From Mytilus galloprovincialis (lineage: Eukaryota > Mollusca > Bivalvia > Mytilida > Mytilidae): a DNA stretch of 64,000 nt. The notes beneath the pieces were generated by a model, which was given only the letters and a program-made list of their open reading frames with translations, was not told the origin of the DNA and made no database searches. The number at the start of each line of letters is the position of its first letter. The stretch's first letter is position 1. Below are positions 34,740-47,591 of the stretch, one piece after another. Location of the stretch: positions 61,161,261 to 61,225,260 of the forward strand of contig NC_134845.1 of the NCBI RefSeq assembly GCF_965363235.1. Direction: 5' to 3'. A program made the position numbers and the translations under genes.

Positions 34740-37700
34740 TCAAGTTGTTTAACCATGCCTGCTTCTCTAAGTAAAATGAGTAGTGCATATCAGTGTTTTT
34801 AGGTCTAAACATATTTTATTTAATCAATGATTCAAAGAGGATGAGACAATTATTTGTAGTAAATAATAAACTAGGCGGATGACAAGTGAAACTTGAGAGG
34901 TAAGACGCAACACGTATTGCGAGAAATACAAAAGCATGCAGTCCTTTTAATGTATCTTAAATAAGCATGAAATTCGGTTATATTTACTTTGAACAAATTG
35001 TTAAGAAATGTACAACTGCATCTCAACTGTGTTAAGATGATATGATATTTTCAAGGGCCATTCGAAAAAGTTTGTTTTGCACCTTTACATTTTCAAATTA
35101 GATAATGACTATATAAAGAATAGCATCGTTTGATTTGTGCCATTATGAGTGTTGAAAAACAAAATGAATTATTTAGGTAGTGAAAGGGATTATTTGTCCT
35201 TTCCCATCGCATAAAAAAGAATAGACGACCTTTATATACATGGAGGAACTATTTCTACTAGATATTCCGGTGTATCACCATTTACAAAATTACATTATAA
35301 GTCGATGTCGACGTATTGCTAAAGTTTGATATACTATCCTCTCTCGGCGTATAAAAGGTCTTTTTTGTTAGAACAAAACTGGTTAATAAACCTTGTGTGT
35401 CACTATTCTGGTTGTTTCCTTTTGTGTAGTGCTTAAAGTTTATCTTAATCGTTTTGGGCAAATCATAAAGTACTGCTAATGTGGCCGTTCCATTTAGCAT
35501 CTTAAAATGGAATAAGCGATTAAGACTTCTCCATCAACAAAGAAAGTTAAAAAAAAAATAATGTTATAAATCATATGATAACCGAAGAACAGATTACGAG
35601 GCTGATTATACCCTCAATCAACAAACAGTGGTATTGAAACAAGGCTATAGAATGAAAATTACAAATTTCTGAATTTGATGTGTTCAAAGCGTTTAACATG
35701 TCGTACTTCCATTAGGAGCCTTCACACCCGCCTGTGACAAAATCACTTTCTAAAGAGGACATATCTGAAAAATGTTTTATTTCAAAGGTCTGTACGAATT
35801 ACAGAAACTAAGGCACCGTTTACAGTTTTATTTTAGATTTTCATGCAATTTGGGTATCCGAAGTTTTCCTTTGGATTAATAATCACCTGAAATTATTAGA
35901 AGAAAATACAGGGATGTATAAATACTAGAATAATTATTTAGTAGCCAAAAATCAATTTCTAATTCCAATGTTAAGCTTGTGAAGTGATATTTGTAGTATT
36001 TTATGCATTCCCCGTAGATAGTACTGCTTAAATGTTTGGAATTAAATGCATACGTGTTAGTGATTACCCAGCACGATTGCCTCAGTTCTTTTCAAATGAT
36101 TAAATACAAGGCAAGTAAGATGTTTGAATCTATATTGAGAGTCACACGATCTACATATGAATTGTTATTTTTAAGAAATAAACGCAGGGTCTACCAAAAT
36201 ATCGAAATTGATACGGCTTTGTTAAAAGATTGACATAATTCAGTTAAGATTCTAGAAATAAGTAATCGTTTTGATCAAATTTGTCATGGCTCAGATCTTA
36301 TTAATACATATGCTATTTAACCTTCTATTATTAGTATTTTTGATAACGCTTGTGAAAAAAACAAAGATACAAAATTTATCAAATAATTGAATTTCGATGG
36401 GCAATACAACTTTTAATACACAAACCGCACGTAAAACATTGTTACTTCTTATGGCTTATATTGTTAAATATATATAAGAGAAGTCTTTATTCGTTTATAT
36501 TAAAATTTAAAAGCAATAATTATGTAAAAGAATAGTTTTGAATAAAATACAATGATTATCATGGAAAGGATCATTCAAAGTATACAAAATAAACGTTGTC
36601 TGGTACATTTATCCTCCACATTTTAGATAAAATAGGCGAGAATGTTTCCCAGATTGACATCGCAAAAACTGTTTAACGGAATTTTCTCATGGTCTGTGCG
36701 CTTTACAAGAGATTGGTGATCCGTTCTGCGATTTTTACACGAAGCATAATTTTAAAGAAAATTATTTAGGACAATCATAAGACTAAGGTGAAATATTCAC
36801 GGAAATACTGATTTCCTAAAACAAAAAAATGGAAGTCTATTTGTGAACCTTCTGTGGGGACACATTTTGAAGTTTAAATATCTTGAAAATACCGTTAATG
36901 ACTAATTTCTAGAGGGATTTATTTTCCTCGAGTAGAAAATCGTCGTACACATGGGAACCATTGATGTGAATGAACAATACAAGAATATAGAAAATGGTGA
37001 CATCATCAATTGTCGCGAATTCAGGTGAAAAAGGTTAAACGCCAAAAAAATAAATAAATGGATGTATTATTTTTCTTTTCAGTTTTTCAATTGTTGTATA
37101 ATATGTGTTTACTTAATCGTTATTTTCCCTTCATAACGATATGAATCATCATAGCTACAACCAAAGGTATTTACCAGCAAATATTCATGTTCAGACGTTC
37201 CATGAGCAAATAATGATGTCTTTTTTATTTATGTGCCATTGTTTTTCATGAAATAATATCACTTAACACAATAATTTCCAACTTAATCAAACTATGACAT
37301 ACTCACAGTATAAATTCCCCTCACTATCACGACCTTAATACCCTTGAATGTTGACTTTGCTGAAAACAGTTCACTTGTTGTGTTGAATTGATACATGTAT
37401 GTAAATATATTGAAAATGACGCATTTTACATTGTTTATTCAATTTAAAAATGCAGTTTTTTTTTTAAGTTTTCGCATTTGTTCACGAAATGCAAAGTTTC
37501 AAGTCTAAATGAAATACATGACGAAGTTAAAAAAATCATTACCAATGGCTAACAGAAAAGTGTCTTGGGATTATCTTAAGGGTGTCATATTCAATTGGTC
37601 AGGTTGTAGTTTCTACTAAAGGCCAAATTTAAATTTATGTAGTAAACACTTGAGGTTCTCGATTTTTAATTCTTTTTACCTATACTGACATACCTGTTTA

Positions 37701-37815
37701 TAAAATTCTATTGTATTTAATGTATATATTCGATATTCCTTCACTTTTTTCGTATTTTAATGGTGTTTGAAATAACATAAGATTTTTGTTAATCTTTATG
37801 CGTATGTTTACATAT
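34740..37815. other. gene-free stretch upstream of the B-box pseudogene
   Basis: The open frames at 35282-35500 (minus) and 36036-36233 (plus) have no recognisable domain or splice support. I see no repeat family that I recognise. The last ~20 bp (to 37820) form a candidate 3' splice site (TATTGCAG) for the pseudogene exon that follows. Confidence 0.4.
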
Positions 37816-37827
37816 TGCAGGATCATT

Positions 37828-40190
37828 ATGTCGCATTCAATAGCCATATGTGGTGTGTGTGATGTTCGCCAACTGTCGAAACCATCGACATTCTGTTGAC
37901 TTGATTGTGACGAAGGACTTTGTTTTGATTGTAAAGAACAACATACCTACCGAAAGCGTCAAGAAATCATAACATCATTCCTTTAATTGAGTATCAGATT
38001 TTACAACGGAAATTGTAAGATATTCAGCAATATTGTACAAAACACAAAGAAATTTTTCAAACATTTTGTAAAACGCGACTGCCCTTGCTGTAGGAAATGT
38101 ATCATTGAAACAAATAACGACTGCAAAGATTTAATCGAAATTGATGATTATATAAAAGATGGAAGAAATGATTGATGAAACAGCTGCGAATTTTTAGAAA
38201 ATGCGAACCAACCTGCAAGAAAATCTGAAGTCACTGCAGACAGAGAGAAAGAGAACAAAACAAGAAATTGACCAGACGAGATTTAAAATTAACAAACATC
38301 TGGACAAAATACATGACGATTTAAATACAAGACTTAGTTTACAAAGAAGAAAACGAAAGCAAAAAAATACACTAGGTTTTAAAACCGTTGAACGAAAAAC
38401 TAGAACAATTAAATCAATGCCATATTAATCTTATAAACATGAAGAAATATGCATCTGATGTCCAACTTTTTCTTTCTATGAAACAAATTGAAAATGATAT
38501 GGTGGAAAATGAAACATTTGTCCAATCAATGGTCGCCAGCGAGGGCCTATGTCAAGCTGTGTTAGTATTGAAGGACCCTATTGACATTGAACAAATTACT
38601 ACTGGTATTCCGTACATAGGAACTGTAGGTGTAGATTATTTTCCAATTTTTGTCGTTATCACAAACAAGAAGGAAAAGTAAGCGCAGATGATTGCAACCA
38701 AATCGACTGTTAAGTCAATTAAAAATAGTGCATTTGAGTTTCAAAAGAAGATAACAGCATATGGAGATGGGGTAACGGGTTGTACACTACTTCCCCATGG
38801 CAAAATTGCATTTGCAAATGAGAAGGAAATGAGCATTGGAGTAATAAAACCTGACGGTTCACTTGACTTTAAGATTAAACTTAAACCGTTTATTCCTTTT
38901 GATATCACATATTATAGCGATACCATGGTTGTTACTACTGCTAGATCAAATTCAATAAAAATGGTTGATATCAATACCAAACATGAGCTGAATTCATTCC
39001 TTTTAGACGTACACTGTACTGGTATAATGTACACATATAATAGACTGGTATCATGCACCACAAAGAAAGGAATAATTGAATTTAACCATCATAACGGAGT
39101 AGTCAAAACAACTATAAAGGGTGTAATGACGATTATGCTCACATTACCCAAAGTCAAGATAAAATTTACTGTACAAATACATAGACAATAACTGTTTAGT
39201 GTCTTTAAATAACTGCTGTATTTGTACGAGGCTAGGAAACAAGGTGTATGCGAGCTTTTAGCGAGCTACTACACCTGTTTCGAGCCGAGTACAAATACAG
39301 CTGATATTTAAAGACACTAAACAGTTATTGTCTTTATCCTGCAATTAATTCTGTATATTGTTTGTGTTTTGAAAGACACAACAACTAAACATATTTAGCA
39401 TCTATTTTCGATTTGTTATCCCTTGAGGCCCGAGTAGTAATATCAAAATCACACATTACGCTGAAGACGGGTTCGCAAAAAAAGAATCTCGAATGGTCAA
39501 CAATAATACATCGCTGAAGGTGAATAATTATCTATTTTAACATAACAACTAATTTCAACAGTAAAAACAAATACCAAAACATTGTCAAAATTGAAACAGA
39601 AGTGTGTTGTCCTACGCTTCAGACTTGACATACACTAAACATGCATGCTGAAATTGACATGGTTGATTTTGTAACACAATCATACACATTCAACTTTTGA
39701 AATCGACAATTGTCATCGTCATTGGAATGCAACTGGAATACACATTCTGAGGTAACACAGGTTCAAACAATACTCAGTCCGGCAGTGGGCGGGAGCTTTA
39801 AAGCCATATATCTGTATAGTATTCATATACAGCATAGCGATATTTGTAGGGCTGTATCTGTATAGTAGGACACCCAATTGCAGGATGAATACAATAAATC
39901 AGTAATGTGTTATGATCAGTTTGAAAAATTACAGTGAACATTCCTAAATCGGAGGCTGATTAAACCACTCGGTGTCACTGTAGACATTCGCGGAAACGTG
40001 TTCGTCGCCTGTAAGTACTCCAGCAAAGTTTTTGTTATATCTCCGGACGGATAACAATACAAACAATTATTTTCTTCAAAGGATGGTGTTAAGTTGCCAA
40101 ATGGTTTGATGTATATTCGACAAAACAACCAGTTACTTGTTACAAAGTATTACAAAGGTGCACTTTTGTATGATGTTATAAAGGTAGAAT
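37828..40190 (+). pseudogene. broken B-box / coiled-coil / beta-propeller (TRIM-like) gene
   Basis: A Met at 37828 begins a B-box zinc finger (C.VCD...DCDEGLCFDCKEQH, then RDCPCCRKC and NDCKDLIEIDD). It is followed by a coiled coil (38201-38530) and an NHL-like propeller part (GDGVTGCTLLPHGKIAFAN at 38765, then KPDGS). It resumes at ~39950 with GVTVDIRGNVFVA and ISPDG. In-frame stops lie at 37897 (replacing a zinc-ligand Cys) and 37984. Frameshifts occur at ~38175 and ~38380, a stop at 38679, and a stop in the resumed part (ISPDG followed by TAA). About 700 bp (39182-39887), flanked by AATACA on both sides, interrupt it. Family members in bivalves are numerous and are thought to act in signalling or innate immunity. 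This copy cannot encode a full protein. Confidence 0.8.
39183..39333. mobile_element. 151-bp palindromic MITE inside the B-box pseudogene
   Basis: The arms 'agacaataactgtttagtgt' and its exact complement continue with a few mismatches through 'tgctgtatttgtac' to a central 'gagct..agct' loop. It is the first part of the 700-bp insertion. The remainder of the insertion (39334-39887) has no coding content, but 'atcctgcaatt' (39335) and its complement 'aattgcaggat' (39877) form another small inverted pair. Confidence 0.8.
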
Positions 40191-40199
40191 AGCAGTATA

Positions 40200-41840
40200 C
40201 AGATCATTAGAATTTTTCTATTATATAAAAATTAAAAAAAAATTAATAATGATACACTTTTAAACAAAATAATCTCATGACTATAAAACGTATAACGAAG
40301 TTCAAAGCTCTTTTTAGAATAATACAATTGAAATATTTTGTCACCCAAAAGAGATTTGATACATATATCTATATCTTGGGTTGAATCATTTTTTACGTGA
40401 TATGTACAGTATTTGGGTAATTAACTCGTTTTGTATCTTTAATTCAGTAAAGACATAAATTGATGTAGTATTCCAAAGCTACAACTGTCATGTAAGTAAC
40501 TATTAGTCACCTTCAAAAATGAGTTATACCCGTGTTATATAGTCAGTTATAAAAGTAATTCATGATAAAAGATCAAACAATTCAAATAGGACATCCAACT
40601 GCTTGATTTAAACCATGTAATAAATTAAGAAAACACATATATAAATACCCAACGACAACCAAAGACTTGTGTGTGAGAGGCACATGAAAAGGAGTGGTTT
40701 TATGATTGTCAATATAATAACTGTCTACTAGAGACCAATGATGTAAAACCACTGTAAAAATCAATTGGAAAATGTTTACTCATTAGAATCGCTCGAGGCA
40801 TATAATTCAACTAACAAACACAACAACAAAAAGAAAAAAAAGCGATATATATATATGTTTTTATTTCAAAAACACTTTTTTTTGTTATAAAAAAAAAAAA
40901 TACACGATGAGAAAGCTACGAAATGAATTCATATAGCAACTAAACCAACTACATGAACTTTAAATTAGTCCGTTTAAAGCCAGAGATGAAGAACTAAAGT
41001 TAAACATTGAGTAAAAAAGAGAAACCTGTCATCCAGGCACAAAAAGCGAAGATACGAAGCAGAAAGTGTGATACCATAATCCAAATAATAACACACAACA
41101 CCATGGCATATTTGAGAACGAAGTGAACAAACCCACAGTTTCAAAACTTTTCATTGAAAAATAATGATGAGCAACCCACTCTTATCAAATCCAGAATAGA
41201 ACTCAGAATGACTCCTGACAGGTAAAACATTATATCTCTTTATGTGGTGTCGGAAGTGATTCAATTTGTTAGTTAAAGTAACTGGCTACAAACTATATTA
41301 GTCTGTCAAAACTGACTGGATCTTAACCCAAATAAACCGAACTTGATCTAAGAACCGCCAAAAATTGTTTTGTACCGACTGAAAAAAAACCCCATTGACT
41401 TGAGACATTTGTAGCCGTTTTAATTTTTTATTTAAAAAACCTCCATTAAACCATTTCATCTGTGTGCATACATACACCAACCATTTTACGTACCGTATGG
41501 AATGTTTACAAAATCTCACCCATAAAAAATTGAATATGTCAACATGAGTTAAACCAACTAAGATTGAAAATAATTACCCTTAGATGTAATTAAAAAGCTC
41601 GCATGTGACATTCCTACGGAAAATTTACCAACGATGAACTTTACCATTATGATAGGTCACTTTCGCATGTTTTAGTCCTTTAAGTCGACAAATTTTCAGC
41701 TCTTGAATATATCATTGGTTTTCAAATATAAGGCTTAGATATGTTAGAGTTGTCTGATGAAGGTTAAACAAGTTTAAATTTAATTTATGATTATCGTTTG
41801 TATTTCTGTATCATTTATTCATTTTCAAGTACAATTTAAA
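40200..41840. other. gene-free stretch
   Basis: No exon or recognised repeat is present. The minus-strand open frames at 40582-40764 and 41298-41519 show no domain signature. Confidence 0.45.
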
Positions 41841-41877
41841 TATACTCATTATAGATACCAGGATCAAATTTTGTCTT

Positions 41878-41916
41878 TGCGCCAGACGCGCGTTTCGTCT
41901 ACAAAAGACTCATCAG
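41878..41916 (-). ncRNA. hammerhead core with altered cleavage triplet
   Basis: CTGATGA, stem II GTC/GAC, GAAA and stem III are intact, but the triplet before the cleavage point reads GCA instead of GUA. This breaks the A15.1-U16.1 pair, so the copy is probably inactive. Confidence 0.6.
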
Positions 41917-42213
41917 TGACGTTCGAATTCAAAAAGTGAAAAATGTCAAATAAAGAACGTAGTTGAAAAATTCCTAAAAGTTTTGCCAAATACAGCTAAG
42001 GTAATCTTTTCTTGAGGTAGAAAAGCCTTAGTAATTCAAAAATTCAAAAGTTAATTTATAAATATGACAATATCAATGATAATTAATGTCAACACAGAAG
42101 TGCGGACTCCTGGGTTGGTGATACCCTCGGGGAATTAACACTCCACCAGCAGTGCCATCGACCCGGTGGTTGTAAATAAACTCATCCTAGAAACCAGGAT
42201 TAAATTTTGTCTT

Positions 42214-42252
42214 TACGCCAGACGGGCGTTTCGTCTTCAAATGACTCATCAG
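42214..42252 (-). ncRNA. type I hammerhead ribozyme core, intact
   Basis: CTGATGA, stem II GTC/GAC around ATTTGAA, GAAA, stem III CGC/GCG around CCGTCTG, then TA. Upstream GGATT can pair with downstream AATCC, and GTC with GAC, to build stem I with an internal loop. It is the best-formed ribozyme of this array. Confidence 0.75.
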
Positions 42253-42609
42253 TGACGTTCGAATCCAAAAAAGTTGAAAAGGCCAAATTAAGTACGACGT
42301 TGAAGAGGAATGAGGACCAAAATTCCAAAAAGTTTTGGCAAATACAGCTAAAGTAATCTATTCCTGAGGTAGAAAAGCCTTAGTATTTAAAAAAATCAAA
42401 TTTTTTGTAAACATTTAATTTATAAATATTACCATATCAATGATAATTCATGTCAGCACAGAAGTGCGGAGTACTGAACTGGTAACCAGCTCAGGGAATC
42501 ATCACACCACCAGATGTAGCATCGACCCAAATTAAAACTCCACCAGCAGTGGCATCGACCAGGTGGTTGTAAATAAACTCATCATAGACACCATGATTAA
42601 ATTGTGTTA

Positions 42610-43205
42610 AGTTATTGACATTCAGGCTGTATTAACAGCAAACACCATATACAGTAAAGATGTTTACAATTAGTTTAATGTAACATGTGTAATGTACACC
42701 GGTTTCATATTAAATGTGTTCACATCAACACACCTTTTTTAATTACCTGTACACTTAAATGGTCATAAGATAGAATCGAATTCAAATTTCTGGGACAACT
42801 ATTCTAGCAGTTAAGGAACGACAAAAAAGGGGGGTTATGGTTTTGTCCTTAAAACATATTCGGATCCCAATTTTTTACAAAAAAGAAATATTCTGGTCAA
42901 GCAGATGACAAAAGAAAATATTCTGAATACATATTGCCCCATACCTTATTATGCTTATAGTGTTAAATGTTAGAAAAATATTTGATTGCATGATAGGGTG
43001 ACCACTAGTATTCGTAATAGCCTCTTTAACATTTTATCTGATACTCTTCAAGTTTCTTTAAAGTTTTCCGCCTTCAATTAGCTATGTAGTTTTCATTGAT
43101 TTATTAATTTGTTTCCTTTTCCTGTTTGTTATAATTTAAAAATTAATGAGATACTTAGAGTGTCATTAAAGTTCCTATGACAAATGACAAATCAAAATGA
43201 TTGAT
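42610..43205. other. gene-free stretch
   Basis: No exon is recognised. 42770-42960 ('aaggggggttatggttttgt', 'aaatattctggtcaagcaga') may be a decayed dispersed repeat, but I cannot name it. Confidence 0.35.
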
Positions 43206-43209
43206 AGGT

Positions 43210-43385
43210 TGGTGTTTGCCGCCACTTTCAACACTATCGTGCTATCTCATTGATATAATTTTTTTTTTGATGGAGGAAGCCGGAGAACCACGAGAGAACC
43301 ACCGTAGAAAAACTGGAATCGTAGTCAACTAAGATTGGAGTCGCACAGACCTTCCACGTGCCGAAATTGAAACCAAAACCTAAGG
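43210..43385 (+). repeat. dispersed repeat fragment
   Basis: It contains 'ggtgtttgccgccactttca', 'ggaggaagccggagaaccac' and 'aagattggagtcgcacagac', an order I recall from a widespread mollusc repeat. It is non-coding. Confidence 0.5.
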
Positions 43386-43952
43386 GGTTGAAAGGCTAAT
43401 ATAACGATAAAACAACAATCTACAATACACCCCACATGTAGAAAAGTAAGCCATGAACAACTTCAAAAACTTACGATCAACTTTAAACGTAAAATTAAGA
43501 GTGAAAAATCGTTGTCGTTTTGTTCTTTTTGAGATCTTTAATATGAACCATCTTTACTTCACCTGAAATGCTGGAATAACATGATATGTTTTATTAAAAC
43601 TATCTGAAACCTAAGATGAATCTTTGACTGACATATTTATTGCATGGTCGACGAAATGTACATTTACCACTCAATAGACTCAATCAAACAAACAGCATTT
43701 TGATTTGCAAACATTTATTATCAAAAGATTGTCTATATTCTTTTAATCATCATAACAGATGATTTGGCAGCATTATTAGGCAAAGTGGTCCAATAAAGAT
43801 TGGAGCTTAATTTGTTGTTCAGTGCACTCGTACAGCATTGTTTAGGCCACCAAGGTCCACATGGCCACCACCGTGCAGATCATTGTCTTGGTCAGTTGAG
43901 GTAAACAGCATTCCGTTATGAAACTTCATCGAATCACCTGGATAATAAAATT

Positions 43953-44108
43953 GAGAATGGAAATAGGGAAGGTGTCAAAGAAACATCAATCTGACCACAG
44001 AGCAGATAAAAATTAACAACCGGAGGCCACCAATGGTTCTTCAATGCAACGAGAAACTCCCGCACCCGGAGGCGTGCTTCAGCTGATCCGTTAACAAAAA
44101 ATGCACAC
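43953..44108 (-). repeat. fragment of dispersed repeat family R1
   Basis: It runs from 'attgagaatggaaataggga' through 'cggaggccaccaatggttct' and 'cccgcacccggaggcgtgct' to 'acactagttc'. It lies just inside the intron next to FREP2 exon Z, near where exon Y has been lost. Confidence 0.7.
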
Positions 44109-44827
44109 TAGTTCATGTGTTTAACGTAAAAAATGTGCTTCTTCTAGATGTAGAGAAAAACTCACTTATTTTATGAGTAATAATAATGGGGTTTGAGTTG
44201 GTGCTAAAAAGTTTATAACGTTTTCTGTTTTTTTTTCTATTATTGTTCTCTTTTGTGTATTTTTGCGGATCATCGCATTAATTTGGCTCTAAATTTCTAA
44301 CAAAAGCGAAAGCTTAACTCTCAGTTTTTTTTTAATTAAGAATAGAAAAGGGATAATATCTATTAACAAAACAAAGATTTTTCTCTCAGTTACTTATATT
44401 TTGGAAAGATAAAAACACAAACCTAGATGTTTATCAATATAAGTGGGTTGGCTGTTTGAATGCAAAATCAAAAACCAGAAAAAGAAAGTAAGATTATCTA
44501 TTCAGTTTTGAATAAATACTTATAATTTCCTTGAATGCTATGATGCAAGAAGGATCCATATTCTTAATCAATCGTATATCATATTATTAAGATAGATCGT
44601 TTAAAATCTCCATACGACAGGGATGAACATGCAAAAAATAAACTCATCGTAGATATCAGGATTTGGTTCAGTATATACATGTGTTGCTTACCTGTGTCTG
44701 TATGCATAATCAAGAAAGCAAACTCTTAAAATTATACTCCAAGGAGTCGTCGTATAATCTGCGCCAATTGTCTTAATTGTTAATCTTGTCTTGCTGATAA
44801 TTTTTGTTTATTTAAGTTTCTTTCTTT

Positions 44828-45125
44828 CTCAGTGGCGGAACCAGATGGGAAAAGACGGGTTTGGAACACCCTTTTTTTGCCATTCATGCATTTGAATGGA
44901 GACATAAAGTTGGAACCTATCCCACACCTTGATTCTGGGTTTACAAGACTTTTTTGTAGGATTTGACAATCTAATTTTTTTGCAATTTAAAGTTCGTCGC
45001 TAAATAGTTTCAGTGAGGATTAATTTTGTAAAAGTAAACGCCGGTCGTCCGTCAACGATAGACGACGAACGCAAAGTGGTGAGAAACTGCATTTGTCCTT
45101 TTTGGCCCAGGTTAACTAAAATTTG
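44828..45125 (+). repeat. two decayed dispersed repeats
   Basis: 44828-44960 ('cagtggcggaaccagatggg', 'catgcatttgaatggagaca') and 44995-45125 ('ccggtcgtccgtcaacgata', 'gcaaagtggtgagaaactgc') resemble two separate mollusc repeat families that I recall. Both are old, and boundaries are approximate. They lie in the FREP2 region between exons W and Z. Confidence 0.4.
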
Positions 45126-46033
45126 AGATATATTTGTTGTTTTATTAAACAACCCCAAAACAAGTAGCTGGTTTGATTTCTTTTCGGGTAATACCAAAGA
45201 TTAAGACCAGTACACGACATGATCAATTTAACATCGTGATTTTTTGGCTATGCAATATTTTAATTATAACCAAAATACTGTAGAAATAGAAAATGAATGA
45301 AAAAAACGAGTGACGTGAAATGTTTGATCCCTTTGTCACATCATTTTTCTTGATATTACTTCAAGGCCTGGTCATTCATTGTCAGATTGCAAACTATTCT
45401 GCTCAAACTTGAGCTAGAGGCCGAATCTTAAACTTGTAGGGAGGTGAACAATTTTACTGCGGGTTGAAAAACCTCATTGTGATTTTAAGATGGAGTACAG
45501 CAGAAAAGATCTGTTCTTATTTTTTTGTGTGTGTATTTTACTGTTCATGTACTGATCTGATGTCGTGGACGGATACCCGAACATTCCCAAAACCATTTTC
45601 GTATTCTGCCCATTTTCGTTGGAAATCCACATTTCCATTTTGGTGTGTCTGGATTATCTAAGAAATAGTAAATTGTACCTCAAATTTATAATATATTTTT
45701 AATGTAGTGTGTATCATCATGATATGTTTTTCGATAATTTAAATCGAGCCATTAAAAGTTGATTATCGTTCAGTGTAAAATTAGTGTGTGTCCGCGATCT
45801 TGTTTTCATGCAACATCATCAATTTGTAAGGAATTTCTCATTGTTAAGTTAGGTGGACTAAATTGCAAACAACCACGTCATTTGAACTCTTGTGAAAAGT
45901 TGTATCATTGGCAAGCAAACAATCTTTTATGGTAAAACTCTTTACAAATTACCAAAATTCTCAGTTTTCACCTCAGAAGCTTACAAAACCTTTAAATAGA
46001 CTTATTAATTAGTGTTATGAGTTTACTTTTTTA

Positions 46034-46205
46034 CATTGGCTATAGGTATAGGGGGAGGGTTGGGATCTCATAAACATGTTTAACCCCGTCGAATTTTTAA
46101 GCCTGTCCCAAGTCAGGAGCCTCTAGCCTTTGTTAGTCTTGTATTATTTTTGATTTTAGTTTCTTGTGTGCAATTTGGAGTTTAGTATGGCGTTCATTAT
46201 CACAA
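46034..46205 (+). repeat. 5' half of dispersed repeat R1
   Basis: It runs from 'acattggctataggtatagg' through 'catgtttaaccccgtcga' and 'aagtcaggagcctctagcct' to 'agtatggcgttcattatcac'. It corresponds to the first half of the full unit at 31494-31826. Confidence 0.75.
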
Positions 46206-47191
46206 CAATTGCAACAAAGGAGGAACAGAAAAGACGGATACTCGAAATTCAGCAATTTGGATACAAACACCGACAATGGTGAACGTATTTGGGAACCATT
46301 TACTTAATTGTAATAGTGAACATATACAACAAGATAGTATACTAACCGACCAACCACCTCTGTCAGTTGTCATATCACAGTAAAACTTAAGATTCTTCGA
46401 ATTTCCTGGAGATATATTGTATACGCCGGATTGTTTGTTGTACTTCCTAAGCTCTGTATAATCTCTTGCAAGTTTTGCACATGTTCCTTATAATTTGAAA
46501 ATATACAAAATAAGTTAAATGATTGTTACTTTATGATCTATTTGATGTCTTTCAAAAAAATATATATTCAGTAGAAGACGAATTGAGAATTTACTACATA
46601 TGAACAAATAGATTTCACATTTTCTAATAACGATTCATTTACATCAATCATATTTTCATGTGATATTTAGCCTACAAATTAAACGTAACATATATCGCGC
46701 GCAATGCCCATGAATGTTACAAGAAAATGTCAAATGCTCATGAATACTAAAAAACATTTTTGTAGGAAATTTATAATGCATACAAATACTTAAAATAGTA
46801 ATATTCAAAATGCTTAACTATATATTAAATATGAGTAGGAAGTTTTAAAACAAATGAACTAAGGAAAATTTAAATGAATTCAACTTGTAGTTTACTGCTG
46901 TCAACATAAACATGTAATAAAACATAAATGCAATTAAGTCAAAACTTTACCTTCCAATATAACTTTAACAAGATATATTAATTCTTCAAAAATATACGTC
47001 TGAAAAGTTTGACATTTTGTCAGGAAAGCACCGTTATCGTGACCTCATGGACCGGGTTTTATTTTTATCTAAAGGTGTCGGTGACATTAAGATGCAACAA
47101 TCTACGTTTTATGGTGTTGATGGATAGTTATTTCCATTGACACCTTATGTTATATCGTCATTAAGATGCATGACATATTTGCCTCTGAACT

Positions 47192-47591
47192 TTAAGGATG
47201 TACTTAGGTAAAAATTAAGAAATTAAGAAATTAAAACTGATACTATAAGCTGGTAGAGCATCAATTAGGGATAAAGCTAAACTAAAAATATTGATAGGTC
47301 ATTGACCTCCTTTTCGAGATATTTTAGATTTAAAATATGGCGGGAAAAGGCTATCTCGGACGTTTACCTTGTATTTGCATTGGTATTATTTGGGTTTCAA
47401 AACAAAAAAAAAAGAAAATCAAGAATCTTCTAAAATTCTGGTAAATGACCTTTCATGAGCTATTAAGTCTTATATGAAAAAATAAATGGGTGTTATGGGG
47501 CAAAATATTTAACATTGTATTGTATGGATGAACACCAAGGAGTCCGAACATTTGACACAAATTCCAAAACCTCACCTAAGTACATCCTTAA
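47192..47591. mobile_element. 400-bp TTAA-flanked MITE with empty site in FREP1
   Basis: The ends TTAAGGATGTACTTAGGT and ACCTAAGTACATCCTTAA are perfect 18-bp inverted repeats. The FREP1 intron at the homologous place reads 'ggactttaagcaatcaacaa' (TTAA at 10029-10032) with no insertion. The flanks here are 'gaactTTAA' and 'TTAAgcaatcaacaa', so the element inserted into one TTAA and duplicated it, as piggyBac-superfamily elements do. There is no coding capacity. A fragment with similar interior text ('agtccgaacat') is at 30815-30870. Confidence 0.85.

Larger units (their letters stand above)
41844..42603 (-). mobile_element. retrozyme-like repeat array, ~336-bp period
   Basis: Two units carry complete 39-nt hammerhead cores 336 bp apart (41878-41916, 42214-42252). 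A partial third unit (to 42603) lacks the ribozyme. Between cores lie 'cagctaaggtaat' and 'cacagaagtgcgg', plus the segment 'ccaccagcagtgccatcgac' that is shared with the 5' leader of the Naiad element. The same unit order as at 25020-25574 is kept in opposite orientation. Confidence 0.75.

Noticed and set aside
43733..43937. Initial reading of FREP2 exon Z as a divergent functional fibrinogen exon
   Set aside because: A 10-nt deletion relative to FREP1 exon Z shifts the frame between DQDND and WWP and removes a disulfide Cys.
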